Positions 1 to 6,249 of a DNA stretch of 6,910 nt are shown piece after piece; the stretch's first letter is position 1; every line of letters begins with the position of its first letter. A program made the position numbers and the translations under genes. The notes beneath the pieces are model-generated. The model did no database searches, was not told the DNA's origin, and saw only the letters and a program-made list of their open reading frames with translations. Origin of the DNA: DATEEW01 sp035273665 (GTDB taxonomy: Bacteria; Pseudomonadota; Gammaproteobacteria; Burkholderiales; SG8-39); NCBI GenBank assembly GCA_035273665.1, contig DATEOW010000115.1, positions 1 through 6,910 on the forward strand. The letters are read 5' to 3'.

Positions 1-6
1 GCTTAG

Positions 7-28
7 GCCGGATATCCGGCGATCTTTT
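7..28 (+). terminator. Palindrome plus short T-run, possible terminator of the gene to the left
   Basis: Bases 7-20 read GCCGGATATCCGGC, a perfect 14-bp palindrome that could fold as a 5-bp GC stem (GCCGG/CCGGC) with an ATAT loop. It is followed by GATC and four T residues at 25-28. This resembles a short intrinsic terminator for a gene ending left of the window. The stem is short and the T-run weak, and a dimeric regulator operator would look the same. The T-run overlaps the FNR-like dyad at 26-41. Confidence 0.3.
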
Positions 29-41
29 GAGGCAAGTCAAA
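26..41. promoter_or_regulatory. FNR/DNR-family binding site upstream of narX
   Basis: The sequence TTTGA-GGCAAG-TCAAA is a perfect 5-bp inverted repeat. It contains the TTGA-N6-TCAA core recognised by FNR-type regulators and matches 8 of 10 positions of TTGAT-N4-ATCAA. Its centre (33.5) lies 57.5 bp before the narX GTG. If it worked in the class II position (-41.5), transcription would start near base 75, just before the ribosome binding site at 81-85. The best -10-like sequence, TGTAAG at 67-72, is about 4 bp too far downstream for that, so the start point is uncertain. Oxygen-responsive control of narXL is the inference. No NarL heptamer (TACYYMT) was found nearby. Confidence 0.55.
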
Positions 42-80
42 GGCGACATCGGTGCAGGGAGCAAGATGTAAGCCTCTGAC

Positions 81-85
81 GGAGG
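81..85 (+). promoter_or_regulatory. Ribosome binding site deciding the narX start
   Basis: GGAGG lies 5 nt before the GTG at 91. The longer in-frame option, a GTG at 52, has no purine-rich sequence at a useful distance and would put a charged, Cys-containing 13-residue extension before the first membrane helix. The start at 91 is therefore preferred. Confidence 0.8.
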
Positions 86-90
86 CCTGT

Positions 91-1950
91 GTGCGCACAT
101 TGAGCGCCAAATTAGTTGCGATTGAATTGGCTTTTTTAGTCGTAGCGCTGCTCTCGATCGGTGCCACGCTTTATCTTTCGTGGACACTGGAAGGCAGCGC
201 GGCTGCCATCAACGATGCCGGCAGCTTGCGAATGCGGGTATACCGGCTCGATCTTCTAGCGGAGCAAGGCGGCGGCGAGCGCCTCCATCAAGCGCTGCGC
301 GACTTCAACACCGTATTGGACCGTCTGCAGAACGGCGATCCGGCGCGGCCCTTGGCGCTACCGCAGACTGCACCGGTCCGAGAACAACTCGGCCAGCTCA
401 AAACAGAATGGGCCGATCTGCAACCGCGCTTGCAAGCGGGCGTGGGATTGACCTTGGTCCAATCGGACCGCCTCGTCTCCATCGTCGATGAACTGGTTCG
501 GCGGGTGGAACGGGAAAACGCCAACGCAACCGACCTTCTGCGTGCTGCCCAATTCGGTCTACTCGCCCTCGCGATCGCCGGCACCGTGGCCTTGATCTAT
601 GTCTCCTTCCTGCTTGTGATTCGACCGCTCTTGCGCTTGAGTGAAGCAATCGAGTGCGTAGGGCAGGGCGACCTGTCGATACGGCTCACCGTCGAATCGC
701 AAGACGAATTCGGACGGCTCACCAGCGGGTTCAACGACATGACCGCGAAGTTGGAGGAGTCTCATCGCACGCTTGAAGCGCGCGTGGAATCCAAAACACG
801 CGATCTCGCGCGGCAGAACGACCGGCTGGGTGCGCTGTACGAAATGACGGCCTTCTTGGGTTCCGCGCAAAACCTAGACGAGCTATGCCGCGGTTTTGTC
901 AATCGAGCTGTCAAGGTCTACGCCGCTTTTGGCGGGGTGGTACGCCTGCATAGCGAGAACGATGCGGAAATGCATATCGTCGCAAGCGAAGGCCTATCCC
1001 GGCAATTCCTGCATCGGGAGTCCTGTCTTCCAGACGATGCCTGTAGCTGCGGCGCGGCCTTAAAGCAATCCCACTCGATCATCCGTCTGGTGAAGGAACC
1101 TGGGCCGCATCCAGAACTCTTTCATTGCCGCAATGAAGGATTCCAGACCGTGGTCGCCATTCCCGTCTGTTTCAAACAGCGCACCATCGGATTGATTAAC
1201 CTGTTCTTTCGCACAGAGCACGAACTCGAGGTAGACGAGCGCCATTTATTGGAAACGCTCGCCCAGCATCTCGGCACGGCAATCGAGAATCTAAGGTTGA
1301 TCGAACGCGAGCGCGAAATGGCTGCTTTCGAGGAGCGCAATTCGCTTGCACAGGAGCTGCACGATTCCATCGCACAATCCCTGGCATTTCTGAACATTCA
1401 AACCCAGATATTGCAGAACGCGATGAAACAGGGAGACACGGCAAAGGCGGATACCAGCGTGACTGAAATTCGGGCCGGTGTGCAGGAATGCTTTGCCGAT
1501 GTACGCGAGCTCCTGACCCATTTTCGTACTCGTGTCGGCGATTCTTTGGAGAGTGCGTTGCGCAGCATCGTGGCACGGTTCGAGCGCCAAACCGGCGTGC
1601 AGGCCCGGCTTAGTATCGAAGGCAGCGCAACGCCGTTGGCGCCCGACCGGGAATTGCAGCTGATTCACATTGCGCAGGAGGCGCTGTCCAACGCGCGCAA
1701 GCATGCGCATTGCAAGCATGTGAAGATGCATCTCGAGCGCGGCGCCGTATATAACCTCGCCGTTGAAGATGACGGCATCGGCTTCGATATGGTGGCTACG
1801 GCCGCGCTCGAAGATCACGTTGGTCTGCGCATTATGCGCGAACGCGCGCACAGAGCCGGCGGTACTGTCCGCATCGATTCCCGGCCAGGGCAGGGCACCA
1901 AGATCGCACTGTCGCTACCTTTGGTCGCGCTCAACGTCGCATCAGGCTAA
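91..1950 (+). CDS. narX: Nitrate/nitrite sensor histidine kinase NarX
   Basis: This inner-membrane kinase senses periplasmic nitrate and nitrite and phosphorylates NarL. The GTG start at 91 gives 619 residues, close to E. coli NarX. Helix 1 is about residues 8-30. It is followed at once by the periplasmic P-box INDAGSLRMRVYRL (40-53), whose R47 corresponds to the nitrate-binding arginine of the family. The periplasmic domain runs to helix 2 (about 155-177), then a HAMP domain with coiled coil (about 178-260). The central GAF-like module has cysteines C312, C318, C320 and C346. The dimerisation box holds ELHDSIAQSL with phospho-acceptor H424. The ATPase domain shows the N-box around N534, a DDGIGFD loop at 560-566 and HVGLR at 576-580. 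The gene ends 2 nt before narL. All catalytic motifs are intact. NarQ is the only serious alternative name; linkage to narL favours NarX. Confidence 0.95.
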   Translation: MRTLSAKLVAIELAFLVVALLSIGATLYLSWTLEGSAAAINDAGSLRMRVYRLDLLAEQGGGERLHQALRDFNTVLDRLQNGDPARPLALPQTAPVREQLGQLKTEWADLQPRLQAGVGLTLVQSDRLVSIVDELVRRVERENANATDLLRAAQFGLLALAIAGTVALIYVSFLLVIRPLLRLSEAIECVGQGDLSIRLTVESQDEFGRLTSGFNDMTAKLEESHRTLEARVESKTRDLARQNDRLGALYEMTAFLGSAQNLDELCRGFVNRAVKVYAAFGGVVRLHSENDAEMHIVASEGLSRQFLHRESCLPDDACSCGAALKQSHSIIRLVKEPGPHPELFHCRNEGFQTVVAIPVCFKQRTIGLINLFFRTEHELEVDERHLLETLAQHLGTAIENLRLIEREREMAAFEERNSLAQELHDSIAQSLAFLNIQTQILQNAMKQGDTAKADTSVTEIRAGVQECFADVRELLTHFRTRVGDSLESALRSIVARFERQTGVQARLSIEGSATPLAPDRELQLIHIAQEALSNARKHAHCKHVKMHLERGAVYNLAVEDDGIGFDMVATAALEDHVGLRIMRERAHRAGGTVRIDSRPGQGTKIALSLPLVALNVASG

Positions 1951-1952
1951 CC

Positions 1953-2615
1953 ATGTCACCCGTACAAATTCTGATCATTGACGACCATACGCTGATGCGT
2001 CGAGGGCTGATCGCTCTCGTGGATGCAGAGGCGGACCTCGAGGTCGTGGGGGACGCGGCCGACGCGCATGAAGGCATAAAAAAAGCGGCGCAGCTGCAGC
2101 CGGATATTATTCTCCTGGACTTGCACATGCCCGGTATAAATGGTGTCCAGGCGATTCCAGCCTTGCGCGATGCTTGTCCCGCCGCCCGCGTGCTCATGCT
2201 TACGGTATCCGAAGATGCGGACGATCTAGTGGGCGCGCTGCGCGCCGGCGCCGACGGCTATCTGCTCAAGAACATAGAAAGCGAAGTTTTGATCGCGTCT
2301 ATACATCGCGCGCTCAACGGCGAAGCGGTGATTTCCGAGCGCATGACCGGCAAGCTGGTAAGCGAGTTGCGCAGCAAGGATCCCGCAGCGGGTCAGCCGA
2401 TGACGGCTATTGCCCTATCGCCCCGGGAAAACGAGATTGCCCTGCTCATCGCTCAAGGTGCAAGCAACAAAGAGATCGCCCGCCGGCTTGGCGTTGCCGA
2501 GAGCACCGTCAAAATTCATGTGCAGCATATTTTGCGAAAACTGGAATTGACGAGTCGCGTGCAAATTGCCGTTTACGCGAGTGAGAACGGATTGGCCGCA
2601 CGCACATTAACTTAA
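1953..2615 (+). CDS. narL: Nitrate/nitrite response regulator NarL
   Basis: This 220-residue LuxR/FixJ-type regulator is phosphorylated by NarX and controls nar and other anaerobic genes. The receiver domain (about 4-120) has the acidic pair D10/D11, phospho-acceptor D56 in LLDLHMPG, switch residue T84 and K106 in the GADGYLLKN motif. A linker leads to the GerE-type helix-turn-helix from about L155 (LSPRENEIALL). The recognition helix is ESTVKIHVQHILRKL (183-197), nearly the same as in E. coli NarL, so the DNA target is expected to be the TACYYMT heptamer. The ATG lies 2 nt after the narX stop, with only a weak AGG at 1944-1946, which suggests coupled translation. Its genomic position next to narX settles the identity. 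Confidence 0.95.
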   Translation: MSPVQILIIDDHTLMRRGLIALVDAEADLEVVGDAADAHEGIKKAAQLQPDIILLDLHMPGINGVQAIPALRDACPAARVLMLTVSEDADDLVGALRAGADGYLLKNIESEVLIASIHRALNGEAVISERMTGKLVSELRSKDPAAGQPMTAIALSPRENEIALLIAQGASNKEIARRLGVAESTVKIHVQHILRKLELTSRVQIAVYASENGLAARTLT

Positions 2616-2630
2616 CGCCAAGGAAACGAT

Positions 2631-3128
2631 ATGTCGATGACTCACTATATGGAATTGCTTGCGCAAAACCAGCCCTGGAATTTGATTCTGTTCATGGCGA
2701 TTCCGGTGATTCTCGCCGAAACGGTCGCCATCACGGAATTGTATATTCTGTTCAATCGACCACAGCGCGGCCGCGTACGTGCCCTCAACCGCTTGGCGAG
2801 CATCGTCGGCGGTATCTATTTCAGTGGTGTCTTCGTCTATTTAATCGCCAATGCGGCAATTCCAATCACCCAAGCGAATGCTTGGCGTGGTCCCGCGGAT
2901 TTTATTGCAGTCGGTTTCTATCTGCTGGGCATCGTTCCTTTGGGAGGACTGGCTTTGCTCGATTTGAATCTGATCGGTCGCCATCGTGACGACACGAGCA
3001 AGCTCAAGCTGCATGCGATTTTCGTCGCGCTGTTCCTAGTCGTCGCGCACGTGGCGATGATCTTCGGCATGTTGGATCCGATGGTCCTGATGAACGCGCA
3101 GTCGCAGGTCCCCGTCCACCCACACTGA
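2631..3128 (+). CDS. Four-helix inner-membrane protein of unknown function
   Basis: The product has 165 residues, no cleavable signal, and four predicted membrane helices at about 17-41, 55-79, 88-114 and 125-150. The short loop between helices 1 and 2 is basic (R43, R46, R48, R50), as is the one between helices 3 and 4 (R117, H118, R119, K124, K126), so both termini are probably periplasmic. Polar residues in or near helices are E30, E36, D111, H128 and H140. The N-terminus (THYMELLAQNQPWNL) resembles proteins I recall from Pseudomonas and betaproteobacteria annotated as permease or DUF6803; this is from memory and unverified. AAGGAAA at 2620-2626 is a good ribosome binding site. The ATG is 15 nt after the narL stop, so the gene is probably co-transcribed with narXL. 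It is too small for a typical transporter unless it oligomerises. No catalytic motif is recognised. Confidence 0.85.
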   Translation: MSMTHYMELLAQNQPWNLILFMAIPVILAETVAITELYILFNRPQRGRVRALNRLASIVGGIYFSGVFVYLIANAAIPITQANAWRGPADFIAVGFYLLGIVPLGGLALLDLNLIGRHRDDTSKLKLHAIFVALFLVVAHVAMIFGMLDPMVLMNAQSQVPVHPH

Positions 3129-3133
3129 AGCCT

Positions 3134-3160
3134 GGGGGCGAATTCTCGCGATTCACCCCT
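3134..3160 (+). terminator. Hairpin just after the four-helix gene, weak terminator or processing stem
   Basis: Bases 3135-3143 (GGGGCGAAT) pair with 3151-3159 (ATTCACCCC), a 9-bp stem with one C-A mismatch and a 7-nt loop; G3134 can add a wobble pair with T3160. It starts 6 nt after the stop codon. Only two T residues follow, so it is not a convincing intrinsic terminator. It may be a partial transcription barrier or 3'-end stabilising stem between the narXL unit and narK1. Confidence 0.4.
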
Positions 3161-3176
3161 TCCGCATAGTTCTTCC

Positions 3177-3193
3177 GGCGGACCCTATCCGCC
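3177..3193 (+). repeat. Short GC-rich inverted repeat in the narK1 leader
   Basis: GGCGGA (3177-3182) and TCCGCC (3188-3193) are a perfect 6-bp inverted repeat around the loop CCCTA. No T-run follows. It is the second of four candidate stems in the gap before narK1. On its own it could be chance. Confidence 0.4.
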
Positions 3194-3216
3194 ATCCGGC
3201 TAAAGCTTATCCCTCT

Positions 3217-3272
3217 TCCGCTTCGCGCTGTCACGCCCTCCGAGGAATGTTCGTCTCTGCGCGCGAAGCGGA
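3217..3272 (+). repeat. Perfect 12-bp inverted repeat in the narK1 leader
   Basis: TCCGCTTCGCGC (3217-3228) is exactly complementary to GCGCGAAGCGGA (3261-3272), leaving a 32-nt loop. In RNA this is a strong GC-rich stem ending about 40 nt before the narK1 start codon. The right arm also contains GCGAA (3263-3267), which could instead pair with TTCGC at 3275-3279 in the next stem, so alternative folds exist. The role is unknown. It could be a leader structure affecting transcription or translation, or a spaced operator. Confidence 0.65.
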
Positions 3273-3274
3273 TA

Positions 3275-3302
3275 TTCGCATCAACACATAAAGAGATGCG
3301 AA
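3275..3302 (+). promoter_or_regulatory. Hairpin running into the narK1 ribosome binding site
   Basis: TTCGCATC (3275-3282) and GATGCGAA (3295-3302) form a perfect 8-bp inverted repeat with a 12-nt A-rich loop. The right arm takes the first two bases of AAGGGA (3301-3306), the narK1 Shine-Dalgarno, and its stem would stack directly against the rest. If formed, it should reduce ribosome access. It is mutually exclusive with pairing of 3275-3279 to 3263-3267. Regulation by this fold is an inference. Confidence 0.5.
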
Positions 3303-3306
3303 GGGA
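3301..3306 (+). promoter_or_regulatory. Ribosome binding site deciding the narK1 start
   Basis: AAGGGA directly abuts an in-frame ATG at 3307, which is too close to use, and lies 6 nt before a second ATG at 3313, the ideal distance. The start at 3313 (protein beginning MATTQSG) is chosen. Confidence 0.75.
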
Positions 3307-3312
3307 ATGCAG

Positions 3313-4572
3313 ATGGCAACCACGCAGTCCGGCAGAGCAATGTCGGTATTGGTCTCAAGCACGCTCGCCTTCACCGTTTGTTTTGCTGTTTGGATGATGT
3401 TCGCGGTAATCGGCATCCCGATCAAAAAAGAACTCGGCCTCAATGCAACGCAATTCGGCATCTTGACCGCGACACCGGTGCTTACCGGATCGCTGATTCG
3501 CGTGCCCCTCGGAATGTGGACCGACAAGTTCGGCGGCCGCATCGTGCTTTTTGTGCTCATGCTTGCCTGCGTACCCGCGATTTGGTTGATCCAATATGCG
3601 ACCGAATACTGGCAATACCTCGTGTTGGGATTGTTCGTGGGATTGGCGGGCGGCTCGTTTTCGGTTGGTACGCCCTATGTGGCGCGCTGGTTTCCGCGCA
3701 ATCGCCAAGGATTTGCGATGGGAGTGTATGGCGCCGGCAACTCCGGTGCGGCGCTGAATAAATTTGTCGCACCGGCATTGGTCGTTGCGGTCGGTTGGAC
3801 GGTAGTGCCGCAGGTCTATGCGATCGCACTGCTCCTCACGGCGATCATCTTCTGGTTTTTTTCGTACAGCGATCCCAAGCACCTCGTCGATTCAAAGATC
3901 ACGTGGCGCGAGCAGATGAAGGCGCTCAAAGATCGGCGCGTATGGAAGTACTGTCAGTACTACTCCATTGTTTTTGGCGGCTATGTCGCCCTTGCTTTAT
4001 GGATGGTGCAGTACTACGTGGGCGAATACGGTTTCGAGATTCGCACCGCGGCGTTGCTGGCAGCCTGCTTTTCCTTGCCCGGTGGGGTGTTGCGTGCGAT
4101 GGGTGGATGGCTGTCCGACAAGTACGGCGCGCACAGTGTGACTTGGTGGGTACTGTGGGTGAGCTGGATCTGTCTCTTCCTGCTGTCTTATCCGCAGACC
4201 GATTTCACCGTCATCACAATCGATGGCCCCAAGACCTTCCACATCGGTCTCAATGTCTGGGTCTTTACTGGTCTCATGTTTGTAATGGGGATGGCCTGGG
4301 CCTTTGGCAAAGCCTCGGTGTTCAAGTACATCTCCGACGAATTCCCCGACAACATCGGCGTGATCTCCGGCATCGTCGGTCTCGCGGGCGGCTTGGGCGG
4401 CTTTCTCTTGCCGATCCTCTTCGGCGTCTTGCAGGACCTCACCGGCGTGCGTTCAAGCGCCTTCATGCTGATGTACGGCGTGGTGTGGGTCTCGCTCATC
4501 TGGATGTACACCACCGAAATGCGTCGCGCCGAAATCATCGGTCCGCGGTCGGCGTCTAGGGCTGCAGCATGA
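3313..4572 (+). CDS. narK1: Nitrate transporter NarK1 (type I, probable nitrate/proton symporter)
   Basis: This major facilitator protein of the nitrate/nitrite porter family has 419 residues and about twelve helices. It is expected in the inner membrane, bringing nitrate to the cytoplasm. The anion-binding arginines of the family are visible: R63 in SLIRVPLGMWTDKFGG and R261 in GGVLRAMGGWLSDKYG. The first glycine-rich nitrate signature spans about 110-145 (AGGSFSVGTPYVARWFP) and the second about 353-365 (GIVGLAGGLGGFL). These features match type I NarK, thought to work as proton-linked symporters, as in P. aeruginosa NarK1 and the first half of the Paracoccus NarK fusion. Symport is inferred from subtype. 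The preceding 178 bp is strongly structured. Its TGA overlaps the ATG of the next small gene (ATGA at 4569-4572), implying coupled translation. Confidence 0.92.
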   Translation: MATTQSGRAMSVLVSSTLAFTVCFAVWMMFAVIGIPIKKELGLNATQFGILTATPVLTGSLIRVPLGMWTDKFGGRIVLFVLMLACVPAIWLIQYATEYWQYLVLGLFVGLAGGSFSVGTPYVARWFPRNRQGFAMGVYGAGNSGAALNKFVAPALVVAVGWTVVPQVYAIALLLTAIIFWFFSYSDPKHLVDSKITWREQMKALKDRRVWKYCQYYSIVFGGYVALALWMVQYYVGEYGFEIRTAALLAACFSLPGGVLRAMGGWLSDKYGAHSVTWWVLWVSWICLFLLSYPQTDFTVITIDGPKTFHIGLNVWVFTGLMFVMGMAWAFGKASVFKYISDEFPDNIGVISGIVGLAGGLGGFLLPILFGVLQDLTGVRSSAFMLMYGVVWVSLIWMYTTEMRRAEIIGPRSASRAAA

Positions 4573-4724
4573 ACTTCGATCTTGAGTCTGTCCTCTCGCT
4601 GCTCGGCCTCATCGGATGTGCCGCCTTCTCGGTCTCCGTGGTGGCCTTAGCGATTTATGAAGCGCGTACTGGGGCGAGCACATCGCTCGAATCGTTCGGA
4701 AACAATCCTTGGAGGGAACTATGA
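4569..4724 (+). CDS. Small single-helix membrane protein between narK1 and narK2
   Basis: This 51-residue frame begins in an ATGA overlap with the narK1 stop (4569-4572) and ends in an ATGA overlap with the narK2 start (4721-4724). TAGGG at 4557-4561 lies 7 nt before its ATG. The product has an acidic N-terminus (MNFDLESV), one hydrophobic helix at about residues 8-30, and a polar tail ending in FGNNPWREL. With R33 flanking the helix, an N-out/C-in orientation is weakly favoured. About two thirds of codons end in G or C, like the flanking genes. Without it, narK1 and narK2 would be separated by 148 unexplained bases. I do not recognise the family. A role assembling, stabilising or regulating the two NarK proteins, or simply translational coupling, is speculation. 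Confidence 0.7.
   Translation: MNFDLESVLSLLGLIGCAAFSVSVVALAIYEARTGASTSLESFGNNPWREL
4711..4715 (+). promoter_or_regulatory. Ribosome binding site deciding the narK2 start
   Basis: GGAGG lies 5 nt before the ATG at 4721. An in-frame TTG at 4709 overlaps this same site and has no good upstream signal, so the ATG is preferred. The site lies inside the last codons of the 51-residue small gene, so ribosomes finishing that gene would expose it. Confidence 0.85.
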
Positions 4725-6151
4725 GCGCTCAAACTACGGTAGTCGTCCCACGGAAGCAAACCGGCCGCGAGCTGAAAATCTGGACGCCGGAGGACAAAGC
4801 GTTTTGGCAACGGGAAGGGGAAGCGATCGCACGCATCAATCTCTGGATTTCGGTGCCGTGCCTGCTCCTCGCCTTCGTGGTGTGGCAATTGTGGAGCGTC
4901 GTAGCGGTAAATCTGCCTTCCCTCGGATTCAAGTTCACGACCAATCAACTATTTTGGCTTGCCGCGGCGCCGGCGCTTTCGGGCGCGACGCTGCGTATTT
5001 TTTATTCCTTCATGGTGCCGGTTTTCGGGGGGCGACGGTGGACAGCACTGTCCACCGCTTCTTTGTTAATTCCGGTAATCGGCATCGGCTTCGCGATTCA
5101 GGACACGACTGTCACTTATCCCGTTTTCCTTGCCTTGGCGCTCTTATGCGGTTTTGGCGGGGGAAATTTTTCTTCCTCGATGTCGAACATCAGCTTCTTC
5201 TTCCCCAAGGAGCGCAAGGGTTCGGCCTTGGGCGTCAACGCCGGATTGGGCAATCTGGGCGTATCGACAGTCCAGTTTGCAGCGCCGATGATCGTCGCTT
5301 TCAGTGTCTTTGGTGATTTCGGGGGGGCGCCTCAGACGATCGTCAATAAAGCAGGCGTCGAGCAAACGATTTGGGCGCAGAACGCCGCGTTCATCTGGGT
5401 GCCGTTCATTGCCCTCTGCGCGGTGCTGGCCTGGTTCAAGATGAACGATATTGCCGACGCAAAAGCCTCTTTCGCCGAGCAGTCGGTAATTTTCAAACGC
5501 AAACACAACTGGCTGATGTGCTGGCTCTATCTGGGGACTTTCGGTTCCTTCATCGGTTACGCGGCGGGTTTTCCGCTGCTGATCAAAAGTCAGTTCCCCG
5601 AAGTGAACGCTCTGCAATATGCCTGGCTTGGCCCACTGGTCGGTGCGCTGGTTCGTCCGGTGGGCGGCTGGTTAGCGGACAGGATTGGCGGCGCACGTGT
5701 GACCTTGTGGAACTTTGTCGTCATGGTGCTTGCGGTCATTGCGGTCATCGCGTTCCTGCCGGATCGGGCAAGCGGCGACCTTGGCAACTTCACCGGTTTC
5801 CTGCTCATGTTCATGCTGTTGTTTATCACCACCGGCATCGGCAACGGATCGACCTTCCGCATGATTCCGGTGATTTTCCTCACCGAACACCAGCGCGCTG
5901 CATTCGGCCACGGGCAAGCCGCAGCAGAAAACGCCATCAAGGAAGCCAACAAAGAAGCGGCCGCCGTGCTGGGCTTCTCCGGTGCGATCGGCGCTTACGG
6001 CGGTTTCTTTATTCCAAAGAGTTACGGCAGCTCCATCGCGATGACAGGCGGTCCGGAAGCCGCGCTGTATGTCTTCATTTTCTTTTACCTGACGTGTATC
6101 GCGATTACTTGGTGGCACTACGCGCGTAAAAACGCGCCGATGCCTTGTTAG
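4721..6151 (+). CDS. narK2: Nitrate/nitrite antiporter NarK2 (type II NarK)
   Basis: This 476-residue, roughly twelve-helix major facilitator is close in length and sequence to E. coli NarK/NarU, which exchange external nitrate for cytoplasmic nitrite. It carries the substrate arginines R92 (GATLRIFYSFMVP) and R312 (GALVRPVGGWLADRIGG). Nitrate signature 1 begins at G144 (GFGGGNFSSSMSNISFFFP), with N173 and N178 in the following VNAGLGNLG stretch. Signature 2 is GFSGAIGAYGGFFIP at 418-432. The motif GNGSTFRMIPVIF (374-386) is also typical. A cytoplasmic N-terminal tail of about 40 residues precedes helix 1. Paired with NarK1, it probably clears nitrite and sustains nitrate supply once respiration is running. 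It overlaps the small gene before it and is followed by narG after 163 bp. Direction of exchange is inferred from the family. Confidence 0.94.
   Translation: MSAQTTVVVPRKQTGRELKIWTPEDKAFWQREGEAIARINLWISVPCLLLAFVVWQLWSVVAVNLPSLGFKFTTNQLFWLAAAPALSGATLRIFYSFMVPVFGGRRWTALSTASLLIPVIGIGFAIQDTTVTYPVFLALALLCGFGGGNFSSSMSNISFFFPKERKGSALGVNAGLGNLGVSTVQFAAPMIVAFSVFGDFGGAPQTIVNKAGVEQTIWAQNAAFIWVPFIALCAVLAWFKMNDIADAKASFAEQSVIFKRKHNWLMCWLYLGTFGSFIGYAAGFPLLIKSQFPEVNALQYAWLGPLVGALVRPVGGWLADRIGGARVTLWNFVVMVLAVIAVIAFLPDRASGDLGNFTGFLLMFMLLFITTGIGNGSTFRMIPVIFLTEHQRAAFGHGQAAAENAIKEANKEAAAVLGFSGAIGAYGGFFIPKSYGSSIAMTGGPEAALYVFIFFYLTCIAITWWHYARKNAPMPC
5036..5057. repeat. Near-perfect palindrome inside narK2
   Basis: CGGTGGACAG (5036-5045) and CTGTCCACCG (5048-5057) are exact reverse complements separated only by CA. 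The bases encode the conserved RRWTALST stretch after helix 2, so protein constraint explains part of it. It may be chance. It could also be a cruciform, an intragenic operator or an mRNA hairpin. Confidence 0.5.
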
Positions 6152-6163
6152 TTCGAGCGGGAC

Positions 6164-6191
6164 CTCGAGTATGCACCTGCGTGAATACGAG
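6164..6191 (+). repeat. Imperfect hairpin after narK2
   Basis: CTC-GA-GTAT-G-CAC pairs with GTG-A-ATAC-GAG around a CTGC loop: ten pairs, one mismatch and a 2-nt bulge. It starts 12 nt after the narK2 stop. No T-run follows, so it is not a clear terminator. It could be a processing or stability element between narK2 and narG. The rest of this gap (6192-6249) is GC-rich, with a 7-bp direct repeat GCGAGCC and no plausible gene. Confidence 0.3.
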
Positions 6192-6249
6192 CCGCGAGAA
6201 CGGGCGAGCCTCCGCGCGAGCCCAGCGGGGATGCCGAATGAAGACACTA

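Noticed and set aside
1697..1720. Nine-base direct repeat GCAAGCATG twice in narX
   Set aside because: Encodes part of the N-box region (RKHAHCKH); explained by repeated Lys-His codons, not by a mobile or regulatory repeat.
1291..1851. 186-codon open frame on the minus strand inside narX
   Set aside because: Antisense shadow of a GC-rich gene with clear kinase motifs on the + strand; no recognisable domain in the antisense product.
3271..3284. FNR-like sequence GATAT-TCGC-ATCAA before narK1
   Set aside because: Only one half-site matches, and its centre is about 35 bp from the start codon, too close for normal class II activation; the bases are better explained by the hairpins.
3247..3291. 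Fourteen-codon open frame MFVSAREADIRINT as a leader peptide running through the narK1 hairpins
   Set aside because: Its only purine-rich sequence, GAGGA, directly abuts the ATG, so initiation is unlikely. It would be attractive if translation were shown, because ribosomes would open the stems.
5672..6247. 191-codon open frame on the minus strand over the narK2 end
   Set aside because: Antisense to conserved NarK2 signature sequence; low-complexity charged product and no supporting signals.
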